Part shown: piece after piece, positions 33,736 to 45,050 of the stretch
Layout of the letters: each line of letters opens with the position of its first letter
How positions within the stretch are numbered: the stretch's first letter is position 1
From: Nocardioides sp. YR527
GTDB lineage: Bacteria > Actinomycetota > Actinomycetes > Propionibacteriales > Nocardioidaceae
Assembly (NCBI RefSeq): GCF_900101045.1
Contig: NZ_FNFN01000012.1
Span: 1-64,000, forward strand
Length of the DNA: 64,000 bases
Direction: 5' to 3'
Translations under genes and position numbers: made by a program
Notes under the pieces: generated by a model
Databases searched by the model: none
Told to the model about the DNA's origin: nothing
What the model saw: only the letters and a program-made list of their open reading frames with translations

Positions 33736-33769
33736 AAGTGGGCGACGAAACCACGGTTTCGTCGCCCAC
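33736..33769. repeat. Inverted repeat, right of the Old Yellow Enzyme remnant
   Basis: Two 16-bp arms (AGTGGGCGACGAAACC and its complement) are separated by two bases. They share a 12-bp core with the hairpin at 33386-33423, 300 bp away. Confidence 0.85.
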
Positions 33770-33815
33770 TCCTACAGATTCGGCGGAAGGTTCGGCGGGC
33801 AGGTTAGCCGGAGGC

Positions 33816-35009
33816 TCAGGACTTGTAGTCCTTGAGCAGCGAACGCCCGATGATCATCTTCTGGATGTCGCTGGTGCCCTCACCGATGAGCATGAACTTG
33901 ACCTCGCGCATGAGCCGCTCGATCTCGTACTCCTTGGAGTAGCCGTAGCCGCCGTGGATCCGGAAGGAGTCCTCCACGACCTCGTTGGCGTACTCCGAGG
34001 CCACCATCTTGGCCATCCCGGCCTCCACGTCCATCCGCTTGCCGGTGTCCTTCAGACGCGCGGCACGGACCATCATGTTGTGGGAGACCTCGACCTTGGT
34101 GCCCATCTCCGCCAGCCGGAACAGGATGGCCTGGTGCTCGGCGATCTTCTTGCCGAAGGTCTGACGCTGCTGGGAGTAGGCGATGCCGAGCTCGAAGCCG
34201 CGGATCGCCAGGCCGCAGGCGCGGGCGGCGACGTTGACGCGGCCGACCTCGACACCGTCCATCATCTGGAAGAAGCCCTTGCCCGGGGTGCCACCGAGGA
34301 TCTGGTCGGCCGAGATCTGGTGACCCTCGAAGATCATCTCGGTCGTGTCGATGCCCTTGTAGCCCATCTTGTCGATCTTGCCGGGCACCGTGACGCCCTG
34401 CGCGGTCTCACCGAAGCCCGGGGTCTTCTCCACCAGGAAGGTGGTCATGTTCTTGTAGACGCTCTCGGCGCCCTCGTCGGTCTTGGTCAGCACCGCGACC
34501 AGCGTGGAGGAGCCACCATTGGTCAGCCACATCTTCTGGCCGGTGATGCTGTAGGACCCATCCTCGAGCTTGGTCGCCTTGGTCGACACCGCCGACACAT
34601 CCGAGCCCAGACCCGGCTCGGACATCGAGAACGCGCCGCGTACCTCACCGGTCGCCATCCGCGGCAGATACTTCTGCTTCTGCTCCTCGGTGCCGTGCTG
34701 CATCAGCATGTAGGCCACGATGAAGTGGGTGTTGATCACACCCGAGACCGACATCCACCCGCGCGCGATCTCCTCGACGCACAGTGCGTACGTCAGCAGC
34801 GACTCGCCCAGACCGCCGTATTCCTCCGGGATCATCAGACCGAAGATGCCCAGCTCCTTGAGACCCTCCACGATCTCGGTCGGGTACTCATCGGCGTGCT
34901 CCAGCTCCTGGGCCACCGGGATGACCTTCTCGTCCACGAACTGACGGACGGTCTTCAGGATCTCTTCCTGAATGTCGGTGAGACCCTCGGTCTCGGCAAG
35001 GCGACCCAT
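33816..35009 (-). CDS. Acyl-CoA dehydrogenase
   Basis: A 397-residue flavoprotein with full-length family motifs: MIPEEYGGLGESLLTYAL, AFSMSEPGLGSDVSAVSTKA (FAD/substrate region), ITGQKMWLTNGG, QRQTFGKKIAEHQAI, and the C-terminal RIHGGYGYSKEYEIERLMRE then GEGTSDIQKMIIGRSL, which includes the usual catalytic-base region. It oxidises an acyl-CoA to an enoyl-CoA. ATG 35009 has AGGAG six bases upstream and is better than the TTG two codons before. A palindromic operator candidate at 35064 resembles the one before the MaoC operon, suggesting joint control. Confidence 0.93.
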   Translation of the reverse strand: MGRLAETEGLTDIQEEILKTVRQFVDEKVIPVAQELEHADEYPTEIVEGLKELGIFGLMIPEEYGGLGESLLTYALCVEEIARGWMSVSGVINTHFIVAYMLMQHGTEEQKQKYLPRMATGEVRGAFSMSEPGLGSDVSAVSTKATKLEDGSYSITGQKMWLTNGGSSTLVAVLTKTDEGAESVYKNMTTFLVEKTPGFGETAQGVTVPGKIDKMGYKGIDTTEMIFEGHQISADQILGGTPGKGFFQMMDGVEVGRVNVAARACGLAIRGFELGIAYSQQRQTFGKKIAEHQAILFRLAEMGTKVEVSHNMMVRAARLKDTGKRMDVEAGMAKMVASEYANEVVEDSFRIHGGYGYSKEYEIERLMREVKFMLIGEGTSDIQKMIIGRSLLKDYKS

Positions 35010-35063
35010 GCTCAACTCCTAATCTCGGTGGGCTGTTGAGACCACCACGACGTCACTGCGGCA

Positions 35064-35081
35064 GGTTACCAATCAGTAACC
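35064..35081. promoter_or_regulatory. Candidate operator upstream of the acyl-CoA dehydrogenase gene
   Basis: A perfect 6-bp inverted repeat GGTTAC-N6-GTAACC, centred 63 bases before the start codon. The half-site and spacing equal those of the site at 30924-30941. Confidence 0.6.
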
Positions 35082-35124
35082 ATCAGGGACACGTGACTCC
35101 CGCCACATCGCGATCCTACGACGC

Positions 35125-36522
35125 TCAGACCCGCCGTCCGACTGCCGAGAAGAAGGGCTTGAAGAGCTTGTCGTACGACGCCTTGGTGACGCTCACGTAG
35201 CCCGACCGCTTCCCGCTGCCGGCCGAGGTGGACATCTGGGTGCTCGAGCTGAACGCGAACGCCGGGGTGGCACCGGTCCTGCTGATCAGCAGCACGGTCG
35301 CCCGCAGTCCAGCACGGTCGTATCCGTCCGGTTGCCGCACGGCCCAGCTCTCCTTGTTCACGTCCTTGCCGAGGACCCGCTGCAGCGAGCGCATCTCGTC
35401 GGTGGCGGTCCGCTCCGCGGTGACGACCTGGACCCGCGCGCCACGCGACTTGGCCCGCTTCAGTGCCCGGAGCACCTTGCCGTTGCTCAGCGCACGGGTG
35501 GCCAGGTGGACGACCTGACCGCGCTTGGTGCTGTTGATCGACTTCAGGACCGTACGCAGCACGCTCTGCTCGTCGGCGGCGCTCAGCCCCGGGTCGGTGA
35601 CCACGACACCCGGCCCGAACCTGACCCGGGAGGAGCCGTCGGCGGAGGTGATCGGGAGCGGCGAGAAGTCGACGCGGACCGCGTGATGGTCGGACTCGAG
35701 CCCGAAGGCACGCTGGTTGCCGGTGGCGAACCGCGCGATCCCGCGAGCCAGCACGTAGTCGATGGTCGAGGCCCGGCCGTGCGTGACCGGGGTCTGCTGG
35801 GTGACGTCGTAGCTGGGGATCAGGTGCTGCGCGGCGAAGATGTCGCTCGGGTAGCGCGAGCCCTCGTACTGCACGTTCAGGTCGCCGCCGACCATCACCG
35901 GGCCGCGTCTGGCCAGCGCCTTGACGAGCACGTTCAGAGCACGGGCGGAGGGACGGACCAGGTCGCCGTAGTACTTGGACCTGGGCGCGAAGTGCACCGC
36001 GACCACCGAGACGTTCCGACCGGTCGCACGGTTCTCGAGGGTGACCCAGTTGGCGTACCTGATGCCCCAGTGCAGCCGCTGGTCGGCCGACTTGCCGCGC
36101 TTGTTGCTGATCTGATGGATGCCCTTCGAGGTCGCTGCCCACTTGTCGTTGTCCCAGGCCACTGCCGTCGCCGACTTGTAGGGGTCGCCACCCTTGCGCC
36201 ACACGCGGTAGCGCCCCGGCTCGAGGCTGGCGCTCCGGCGGCCGTTCACCTCGTTGTAGGTGATGAAGTCGGGCGCCGTGTCGACGACCTCGCGTACGTC
36301 CTTCTTGAACCTCGCCGTGCTCATGCTGGCCCTGATGTTGGCCTGGACCATCCGGTAGCGCGGTGGCGAGTAGGCGACGGCCTCCAGGTCCGTCGCGGAC
36401 GGTGCGGACGAGTCGCGCACGGCGACGAGCGCGCCACCGAAGAGCCCGACGACAAGCCCCGCGGAGAGCAAGACCTTGGCCACCCGACCCGCACGAGACG
36501 GGACATCAGGTCGTGTATGCAT
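35125..36522 (-). CDS. Exported endonuclease/exonuclease/phosphatase protein with a C-terminal PLD-like region
   Basis: A 465-residue protein with an N-terminal hydrophobic segment (VLLSAGLVVGLFGGALVAV, about residues 17-35), so secreted or anchored. Residues about 58-300 form an EEP domain: MVQANIR, DFITYNEVNG (Glu), VVAVHFAPRS (His), VMVGGDLNV (Asp-Asn) and LESDHHAVRVDF (Asp-His). The last ~140 residues look like one phospholipase D lobe (VLRALKRAKSRGARVQVVTA, then VLLISRTG) but lack the HKD motif: RATVLLISRTG stands where HNKFLLF-type sequence is expected. It may cleave extracellular nucleic acid or lipid. The start is ATG 36522. Confidence 0.75.
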   Translation of the reverse strand: MHTRPDVPSRAGRVAKVLLSAGLVVGLFGGALVAVRDSSAPSATDLEAVAYSPPRYRMVQANIRASMSTARFKKDVREVVDTAPDFITYNEVNGRRSASLEPGRYRVWRKGGDPYKSATAVAWDNDKWAATSKGIHQISNKRGKSADQRLHWGIRYANWVTLENRATGRNVSVVAVHFAPRSKYYGDLVRPSARALNVLVKALARRGPVMVGGDLNVQYEGSRYPSDIFAAQHLIPSYDVTQQTPVTHGRASTIDYVLARGIARFATGNQRAFGLESDHHAVRVDFSPLPITSADGSSRVRFGPGVVVTDPGLSAADEQSVLRTVLKSINSTKRGQVVHLATRALSNGKVLRALKRAKSRGARVQVVTAERTATDEMRSLQRVLGKDVNKESWAVRQPDGYDRAGLRATVLLISRTGATPAFAFSSSTQMSTSAGSGKRSGYVSVTKASYDKLFKPFFSAVGRRV

Positions 36523-36711
36523 CTCTTCGGCTCCCCTCGCAGCAGTCGCGACCGATCACACTGGTCACATAGATACCTTTTGTAACACAGGTACCAGCCA
36601 GATCTGCGGCTCCATTCCGGAGAGAGTTCGGATAGACCATCGAATCCCGGTTCCGTGCCACCGCGTGAGCGCCGAAGCGATCTACTGGGGTCCATGTCAT
36701 AACGTTGGTCC

Positions 36712-38040
36712 GTGAGCACCTCGCCCAACCGCGTCTACGCGGCACGCCTGGTCGGCCTTCCGATCTTCGACCCGCTCGGTGAGCAGGTCGGCAAGGTGCG
36801 AGATCTCGTGGTCACGGTCAGATCCGACGCCCGGCAGCCGCGCGTGCTGGGCCTGGTCGTCGAGGTCTTCGGGCGCCGGCGCATCTTCGTGCCGATGACC
36901 CGGGTGACCAGCATCGACTCCGGGCAGATCTACACGACCGGCCTGCTCAACATGCGCCGCTTCCAGCAGCGGTCGACCGAGACCCTGGTCATCGGCCAGA
37001 TGTTCGACCGGCAGGTCACGATCCGCAGCACCGGTGTGTCCGGGACGGTCTACGACGTCGGCATGGAGCAGGCCCGCAACCGCGACTGGCTGCTCTCCCG
37101 GGTGGCCGTGCAGGAACCCTCCAAGGGCCTGCGCCGCCGCGGCCAGACTCATGTGGTCGAGTGGGACGACGTCGAGGGCCTGGCCCGCCGCTCCCCCACC
37201 CAGGCCGCGACCCACCTGGTCCAGGCGATCCAGGAGATGCGCCCGGCCGATGCCGCGACGATGATCCACGAGCTGCCTCCCGAGCGTCAGCGGCAGGTGA
37301 TCGCCGCCCTCGACGACGAACGGCTCGCCGAGGTGCTCGAGGAACTCCCCGAGGACGACCAGGTCGCCATCGTGCGGGCCCTGGACTCCGAGCGTGCCGC
37401 CGACGTGCTCGAGGAGATGTCACCCGATGACGCCGCCGACCTCATCGCCGAGCTGCCCGAGGAGACCGCGACCCTGCTGCTCGAGCTGATGCAGCCCGAG
37501 GACGCCAAGGACGTCCTGCGGCTGATGTCCTACGAGGAGGACACCGCCGGCTCGATGATGACCCCCGAGCCGGTCATCGTCGGCCCCGACGCGACCATCG
37601 CCGACGCCCTCGCGCTCGTACGCAACCCCGATCTCACTCCGGCCGAGGCGTCCGTCGTCTACGTCTGCCGTCCGCCGTTGGAGACGCCGACCGGCAAGTT
37701 CCTCGGCATCGCCCACATCCAGCGGCTGCTGCGCGAGCCCCCCTCGACACTGGTCGCGGGCGCGCTCGACGAGTCCCTGGAGCCGCTGCGCCCCGAGGAC
37801 AGCACGGAGCAGGTCGCGGCCCACCTGGCGACGTACAACCTGGTCGCCGCTCCCGTCGTCGACGAGAACGGCCATCTGGCCGGCGCGGTCACGGTCGACG
37901 ACCTGCTCGACCATCTGCTCCCGGAGAACTGGCGCGAGAACCTCGCCCGCCAGGAGTCGGCGACCGAGCCTCGTCCCGACACTCGTCCTGACACCCGCCC
38001 GAACAAGGTGATCACCCCCGAGATGGTGCGCCGTGGCTGA
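36712..38040 (+). CDS. MgtE N-domain/CBS protein without a channel domain
   Basis: A 442-residue soluble protein. It starts with a PRC-barrel-like region (FDPLGEQVGKVRDLVV) and a repeat of it near residue 110. An MgtE N-terminal superhelix follows, with the repeated acidic motifs ELPPERQRQVIAALDDERLA, EVLEELPEDDQVAIV and EEMSPDDAADLIAELPEETA. A CBS pair (TAGSMMTPEPVIVGPDAT, APVVDENGHLAGAVTVDDLL) ends the protein. No membrane segment is present, so it is not a magnesium channel by itself. The gene overlaps the DUF1003 gene by eight bases, as in many actinobacteria, where the pair may sense Mg2+ or nucleotides. Confidence 0.88.
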   Translation: MSTSPNRVYAARLVGLPIFDPLGEQVGKVRDLVVTVRSDARQPRVLGLVVEVFGRRRIFVPMTRVTSIDSGQIYTTGLLNMRRFQQRSTETLVIGQMFDRQVTIRSTGVSGTVYDVGMEQARNRDWLLSRVAVQEPSKGLRRRGQTHVVEWDDVEGLARRSPTQAATHLVQAIQEMRPADAATMIHELPPERQRQVIAALDDERLAEVLEELPEDDQVAIVRALDSERAADVLEEMSPDDAADLIAELPEETATLLLELMQPEDAKDVLRLMSYEEDTAGSMMTPEPVIVGPDATIADALALVRNPDLTPAEASVVYVCRPPLETPTGKFLGIAHIQRLLREPPSTLVAGALDESLEPLRPEDSTEQVAAHLATYNLVAAPVVDENGHLAGAVTVDDLLDHLLPENWRENLARQESATEPRPDTRPDTRPNKVITPEMVRRG

Positions 38041-38578
38041 CGCACGCGCCGCCCGCGGCCGCCTCGACACCCCGCGCGAGCTGCGCCGCCCTCTCGTCAA
38101 GCGCCCCACCTTCCGCACCGACTTCGGCTCCTTCGCCGAGGCATTCGCCCGCTACATGGGTACGGCCCGGTTCATCGGCTGGATGACGATGGTCGTGCTG
38201 ATCTGGGTCGCCTGGAACACCCTCGCGCCCCGCGAGTGGCGCTTCGACCAGTTCCCGTTCATCTTCCTGACCCTCGCGCTGAGCCTGCAGGCCTCGTACG
38301 CCGCCCCGCTCATCCTGCTCGCCCAGAACCGCCAGGAGGACCGCGACCGCGCGCTGGCCGAGCAGGACCGCCGGATCGCCTCCCAGTCCAAGGCCGACAT
38401 GGAGTTCCTCGCCCGCGAGACCGCGTCGCTGCGGATGGCCCTCGGCGAGGTCGCCACCCGCGACTACCTCCGCTCCGAGCTCCGGCTGCTCCTCGAGGAG
38501 CTGGATGAGCGTGACCGTCACCGAGGTCCGATCGACCAGCCCTCGGGCGATGCGGGAGAGTCCCCACGCACGACGTAG
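38033..38578 (+). CDS. DUF1003 family membrane protein
   Basis: A 181-residue protein with two membrane segments (FIGWMTMVVLIWVAWNTLA and FPFIFLTLALSLQASYAAPLILL) and a C-terminal cytoplasmic helix rich in charged residues. DUF1003 hallmarks are FARYMGTARFIGWMT, FDQFPFIFLTLALSLQA and the SYAAPLILLAQNRQEDRDR boundary. GTG 38033 overlaps the MgtE-N gene. The function is unproven; the strict linkage with an MgtE-N gene suggests a complex that couples cation or nucleotide sensing to the membrane. Confidence 0.9.
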   Translation: MADARAARGRLDTPRELRRPLVKRPTFRTDFGSFAEAFARYMGTARFIGWMTMVVLIWVAWNTLAPREWRFDQFPFIFLTLALSLQASYAAPLILLAQNRQEDRDRALAEQDRRIASQSKADMEFLARETASLRMALGEVATRDYLRSELRLLLEELDERDRHRGPIDQPSGDAGESPRTT

Positions 38579-38589
38579 GCTTGCATACC

Positions 38590-39735
38590 GTGAGTAGCCC
38601 GCTTCTCGACCGTGTCAACGCAGCCCTGGCGACCGTTCAGGACCCGGAGATCAAACGTCCCATCACCGAACTGGGGATGGTCGACTCCGTCTCGATCGAC
38701 GACGCAGGTGTGGTCAGCGTCAAGGTGCTGCTGACCGTCGCCGGCTGCCCGCTCAAGGACACCATCAACCGCGACACCACCGCGGCCCTGGAGAAGGTCG
38801 ACGGTGTCACCGGCGTCGACCTCGAGCTGGGCGTGATGACCAACGAGCAGCGTACGGAGATGCGCAACGGGCTCACCGGCGGCCAGGCGCAGCGGGAGAT
38901 CCCCTTCGCCCAGCCGGGCTCGCTGACCAAGGTCTTCGCGATCGCGTCGGGCAAGGGCGGTGTCGGCAAGTCGTCGGTCACCGTCAACCTGGCCGTCGCG
39001 CTCGCCCAGCAGGGTCTCAAGGTCGGCATCGTCGACGCCGACATCTACGGCCACTCGGTGCCCGCGATGCTGGGCGTGGCCGACTCCCGACCGACCCAGG
39101 TCGACGACCTGATCATGCCGGTCCCGACCGCCTCGGGCGTCTCGGTGATCTCGATCGGGATGCTCAAGCCGCGCCGTGACCAGGTCGTCGCCTGGCGCGG
39201 ACCGATGCTCGACCGCGCCCTGGTCCAGATGCTCTCCGACGTCTACTGGGGCGACCTCGACGCGCTGCTGCTCGACCTGCCCCCGGGCACCGGCGACGTG
39301 GCGATCTCGCTGGGCCAGCACCTGCCCAACGCCGAGATCGTCGTGGTCACCACCCCGCAGGAGGCTGCCGCCGAGGTGGCCGAGCGGGCCGGCACCATGG
39401 CCGAGATGATGCATCAGCGCGTCGTCGGCGTCGTGGAGAACATGTCCTGGCTCGTGCTGCCCGACGGCTCCAAGATGGAGGTCTTCGGCTCCGGCGGCGG
39501 CCAGCGGGTCGCCGAGACCCTCTCCCAGCGCTTCGGCTCGAAGGTCCCGCTGCTCGGCCAGATCCCGCTGGAGCAGACTCTGCGCGAGGCCGGCGACGCC
39601 GGGAAGCCGATCGTCGAGTCCGACCCGACCGCGGAGTCGGCCAAGGTGCTGGCCGAGGTGGCGCGTACGATCTCGGGCCGCGGCCGCGGGCTCGCGGGCA
39701 TGCAACTGGGCCTCACTCCCACCTCCAAGCTCTGA
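38590..39735 (+). CDS. mrp: Mrp/NBP35-type iron-sulfur carrier ATPase
   Basis: A 381-residue protein. The N-terminal MIP18/DUF59 domain (LLDRVNAALATVQDPEIKRP, with VAGCPLKDTIN) is fused to a deviant Walker ATPase (SGKGGVGKSSVTVNLAVAL, VDADIYGHSVPAMLG, LLLDLPPGTGDVAISLGQ). It loads or transfers Fe-S clusters in the cytoplasm. The CxxC pair of some relatives is absent. GTG 38590 is preferred over TTG 38581. It follows the DUF1003 gene and precedes tatB, as in the Rv1224-Rv1232c region. Confidence 0.92.
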   Translation: MSSPLLDRVNAALATVQDPEIKRPITELGMVDSVSIDDAGVVSVKVLLTVAGCPLKDTINRDTTAALEKVDGVTGVDLELGVMTNEQRTEMRNGLTGGQAQREIPFAQPGSLTKVFAIASGKGGVGKSSVTVNLAVALAQQGLKVGIVDADIYGHSVPAMLGVADSRPTQVDDLIMPVPTASGVSVISIGMLKPRRDQVVAWRGPMLDRALVQMLSDVYWGDLDALLLDLPPGTGDVAISLGQHLPNAEIVVVTTPQEAAAEVAERAGTMAEMMHQRVVGVVENMSWLVLPDGSKMEVFGSGGGQRVAETLSQRFGSKVPLLGQIPLEQTLREAGDAGKPIVESDPTAESAKVLAEVARTISGRGRGLAGMQLGLTPTSKL

Positions 39736-39753
39736 GCCTGTAGGTTCACCTCC

Positions 39754-40083
39754 GTGTTCGGCATCGGCTTCGCGGAGCTTGCCGTCATCGTCGTGATCGC
39801 CATTCTGGTCTTCGGGCCGGACAAGATCCCCGACATGGCACGGCAGGTCGCCCGCCTCCTCCACCAGGTCCGCAACCTGGCCAACAACGCGCGAGACGAC
39901 CTCCGCGGAGAGCTCGGGCCCGCCTACCAGGACCTCGAGCTGCGCGACCTCGACCCACGTCGCATCGTCAGCAGACAGATCCAGGAAGCCCTCGCCGACA
40001 TCGAGGAGGAAGAGGCGCGCGCCAAGGCGCCCCGGCCTCTTCTGGCCGGCGAGAAGCCGCCCTACGACGACCAGGCGACGTAG
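39754..40083 (+). CDS. tatB: Sec-independent protein translocase TatB
   Basis: A 109-residue protein with the classical TatA/B N-terminus: FGIGFAELAVIVVIAILVFG (one membrane helix), GPDKIPDMARQVARLLHQV, then an amphipathic helix and a charged tail. The length and the long acidic C-terminus favour TatB over TatA. It forms the twin-arginine receptor with TatC, which is not in this window. The start is GTG 39754. Confidence 0.88.
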   Translation: MFGIGFAELAVIVVIAILVFGPDKIPDMARQVARLLHQVRNLANNARDDLRGELGPAYQDLELRDLDPRRIVSRQIQEALADIEEEEARAKAPRPLLAGEKPPYDDQAT

Positions 40084-40114
40084 CCCGTCCCTCCAGTCTC
40101 CTTCGTCGCAGCAG

Positions 40115-40167
40115 AACCTTCTGTTACTCGTCGGTTTAGAACCACGAATAACGGGTAAGAGAAGGTT
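40115..40167. promoter_or_regulatory. Nested hairpin between tatB and the Rv3235-like gene
   Basis: Outer arms AACCTTCT (40115-40122) and AGAAGGTT (40160-40167) enclose an inner stem of three short helices, GTTA/TAAC, TCGT/ACGA and GGTT/AACC. The sequence is clearly AT-richer than its neighbours. It could terminate tatB or regulate the next gene. Confidence 0.5.
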
Positions 40168-40193
40168 GCCTGCGTAGAAAGGAGTTTGCGCCC

Positions 40194-40739
40194 ATGAGCG
40201 CTCTACCATCTCGGGACCCCGATCCAGCAGCGGAGCCGGATCCACCACGTCCTGCCGAAGTACCCCTGGCCGATGTCCAGGGCACGCTCGCCTTCGACCT
40301 ACAGCCACGCCTGGACCCGCCGCAGCCGGACCGGGGCGGAGCGGACGACGCGCTGCTGGCCGAGCCGATCCCGATCGTCCCGGCTCGTGGCCATCTGAAC
40401 GCGTGGATCCCACAGTTCGCCCAGAAGATCGCCGAGGTCGTCGGCGGGGACCGTCCAGCGAGCCAGCTGATCCGCTGGACGACCAAGGAGGTCGTCGCCG
40501 ACCTGCGATACCGCGCCGCTCTCACCGCCCGTAGCGGGGCGTACGAGCCAGGCATGGGCCGCCACCAGCCGGTCCGCCCCCGCGTCTATCGATGGCACCT
40601 TCACGTGGTCACCGACACCATCGTCGAGGCCACCGCCACGATCAAGTACGGCCACGGCTACCGCGCGATGGCTCTCCGCTTCGAGCAGAGCGGCGAGAGC
40701 TGGATCTGCACGGTCCTCAACTTCGGGCCGTACACCTGA
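40194..40739 (+). CDS. Rv3235 family protein
   Basis: A 181-residue protein. The N-terminal ~60 residues are proline-rich and disordered. The conserved C-terminal part has IRWTTKEVVADLRYRAALTA, VRPRVYRWHLHVVTDTIVEA, TATIKYGHGYRAMALRFE and WICTVLNFGP, fitting actinobacterial proteins named after Rv3235 that lie next to secA. The function is unknown; it may be a small alpha/beta fold of the Sec/DUF neighbourhood. ATG 40194 follows AAAGGAG. Confidence 0.78.
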   Translation: MSALPSRDPDPAAEPDPPRPAEVPLADVQGTLAFDLQPRLDPPQPDRGGADDALLAEPIPIVPARGHLNAWIPQFAQKIAEVVGGDRPASQLIRWTTKEVVADLRYRAALTARSGAYEPGMGRHQPVRPRVYRWHLHVVTDTIVEATATIKYGHGYRAMALRFEQSGESWICTVLNFGPYT

Positions 40740-40740
40740 G

Positions 40741-40781
40741 CCAGTGGAGGGCTGTACGTACCTCGTACAGCGCTCCACTGG
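40741..40781. terminator. Bidirectional terminator hairpin between the Rv3235-like gene and secA
   Basis: Seventeen-base arms (40741-40757, 40765-40781) pair with one mismatch around a 7-base loop, between the two converging stop codons. Confidence 0.75.
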
Positions 40782-40797
40782 TTCTGCGCTGAGGGCC

Positions 40798-43695
<2,898 letters not shown>

Positions 43696-43761
43696 GGTGG
43701 CGGGCTCCTACTAGCGGCAGACGGATAGCACGCTCACTCTACCCACCTCCCGGTCACCCAC

Positions 43762-44973
43762 TCACACCAACGGCGCAAGCAGGGGTGCCAGGTCGCCCCT
43801 GGGACCGACCTCGACGGCGCTCAGGCCGAGCCAGCCAGCGAGCCTCTCGAGCTCGGCGGCCAGCTCGATGGCCGTCTCCACGGGGGCTCCTGGCTCGGCA
43901 AAGGCACCCTTGACCTGCAGGGTTCCGCTCTTCCGGTCGGCCTTCAGGTCGACCCGGCCGACGATGTGCTCGCCGAGGAGGAACGGCAGCACGTAGTAGC
44001 CATGGATCCGCTTGGGCGCCGGCGTGTAGATCTCGATCCGGTAGAAGAAGTCGAACAGCGCCTCCGTGCGCTCCCGCTCCCAGACCAGCGGGTCGAACGG
44101 GCTCAGCAGCGCGCGGGCCGCGATGCGCCTCGGCAGGCGAGACCCGGAGAAGAGGTACGCCTGCTTGCGGATGCCCTCGACCGCGACCGGCTCCACCTCG
44201 CCGGCGTCGATGAGCTGGCCCAGCGCGCGTGTCGTGTCGTCCACGCGCATCCGGAAGTAGTCGGCGATGTCCTTGGCGGTGCCGACCCCGTGGGACCGGG
44301 CGGCGCGGCGTACGAGCTCGAGGTGGGCCTCCTCCCTCGGCGGCGTCGGCGCGTCGAGGTGGACCCTCGGGATGACACGCTCGGGCAGGTCGTAGGCGAC
44401 CTCGAACTGGTCGTTGCGGCCGGCGATGGCCAGCTCGCCGAACATGTAGAGGATGTCGAGGGTCTTGCGCGAGTCGGACCAGTTCCAGCCCCAGTGGTCC
44501 TTGGTCTGCGGGCCGGCGTCATCGAGCGCCTTGGCCGCCTCGCGCGCAGTGAGCGCCCCCTGCTCGGCCACCAGCGCCAGCACCTTCTCCTTCATCCCGT
44601 CCGGCACGCTCCCCCACCACTTCGACCCCTTGGTGGCGCGGTAGTCGTCCATCCGCCACTGCATGTGCGGCCACAGCTCGACCGGCATGAACGCCTGCAC
44701 GTGGGCCCAGTACTCGACCATCCGTCGGTCCCGGTGGCCCTTGCTGGCGCGGTGCAGAAGCCCCGTGTCGTACGCCCCCATCCGGCTGTAGAGCGGCATG
44801 TAGTGCGCGCGCTGCAGCACGTTGACCGAGTCCACCTGGAGCACTCCGGTGCGCTCCAGGGTGCGCTGGAACGTACGCATCGTGGGCGCGCTGTGGGGCT
44901 TGTCCGCGAACCCCTGCGCAGCCAGCGCGATCCGGCGGGCCTGGGAGCGGCTGAGTGTCTGAGAACGGGGCAC
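43762..44973 (-). CDS. Winged-helix DNA glycosylase of the YcaQ (AlkX)/HTH_42 family
   Basis: A 403-residue protein with tandem winged-helix domains. The family signature is visible: SQARRIALAAQGF, TGVLQVDSVNVLQRAHYMPL (the catalytic Q-x-D motif), EYWAHVQAFMP, GRNDQFEVAYDLPERV and LLSPFDPLVWERERTEALF. Family members remove or unhook bulky and cross-linked bases; actinomycete homologues often give self-resistance to a genotoxin, but no such cluster is nearby. The start is GTG 44973. Confidence 0.88.
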   Translation of the reverse strand: MPRSQTLSRSQARRIALAAQGFADKPHSAPTMRTFQRTLERTGVLQVDSVNVLQRAHYMPLYSRMGAYDTGLLHRASKGHRDRRMVEYWAHVQAFMPVELWPHMQWRMDDYRATKGSKWWGSVPDGMKEKVLALVAEQGALTAREAAKALDDAGPQTKDHWGWNWSDSRKTLDILYMFGELAIAGRNDQFEVAYDLPERVIPRVHLDAPTPPREEAHLELVRRAARSHGVGTAKDIADYFRMRVDDTTRALGQLIDAGEVEPVAVEGIRKQAYLFSGSRLPRRIAARALLSPFDPLVWERERTEALFDFFYRIEIYTPAPKRIHGYYVLPFLLGEHIVGRVDLKADRKSGTLQVKGAFAEPGAPVETAIELAAELERLAGWLGLSAVEVGPRGDLAPLLAPLV

Positions 44974-45050
44974 GAGTCCGACTCTAGAGCCGGTTCCGGA
45001 CGTTATCCGACCTGATCCGGGTCAGCGGTTGCCGTGCGAAGGGCTTGCGG

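Noticed and set aside
36712..38040. Magnesium channel MgtE
   Set aside because: Only the N-terminal and CBS domains are present; there is no transmembrane domain.
43762..44973. Resistance glycosylase of an antibiotic gene cluster
   Set aside because: No biosynthetic genes surround it; the neighbours are secA and housekeeping genes.
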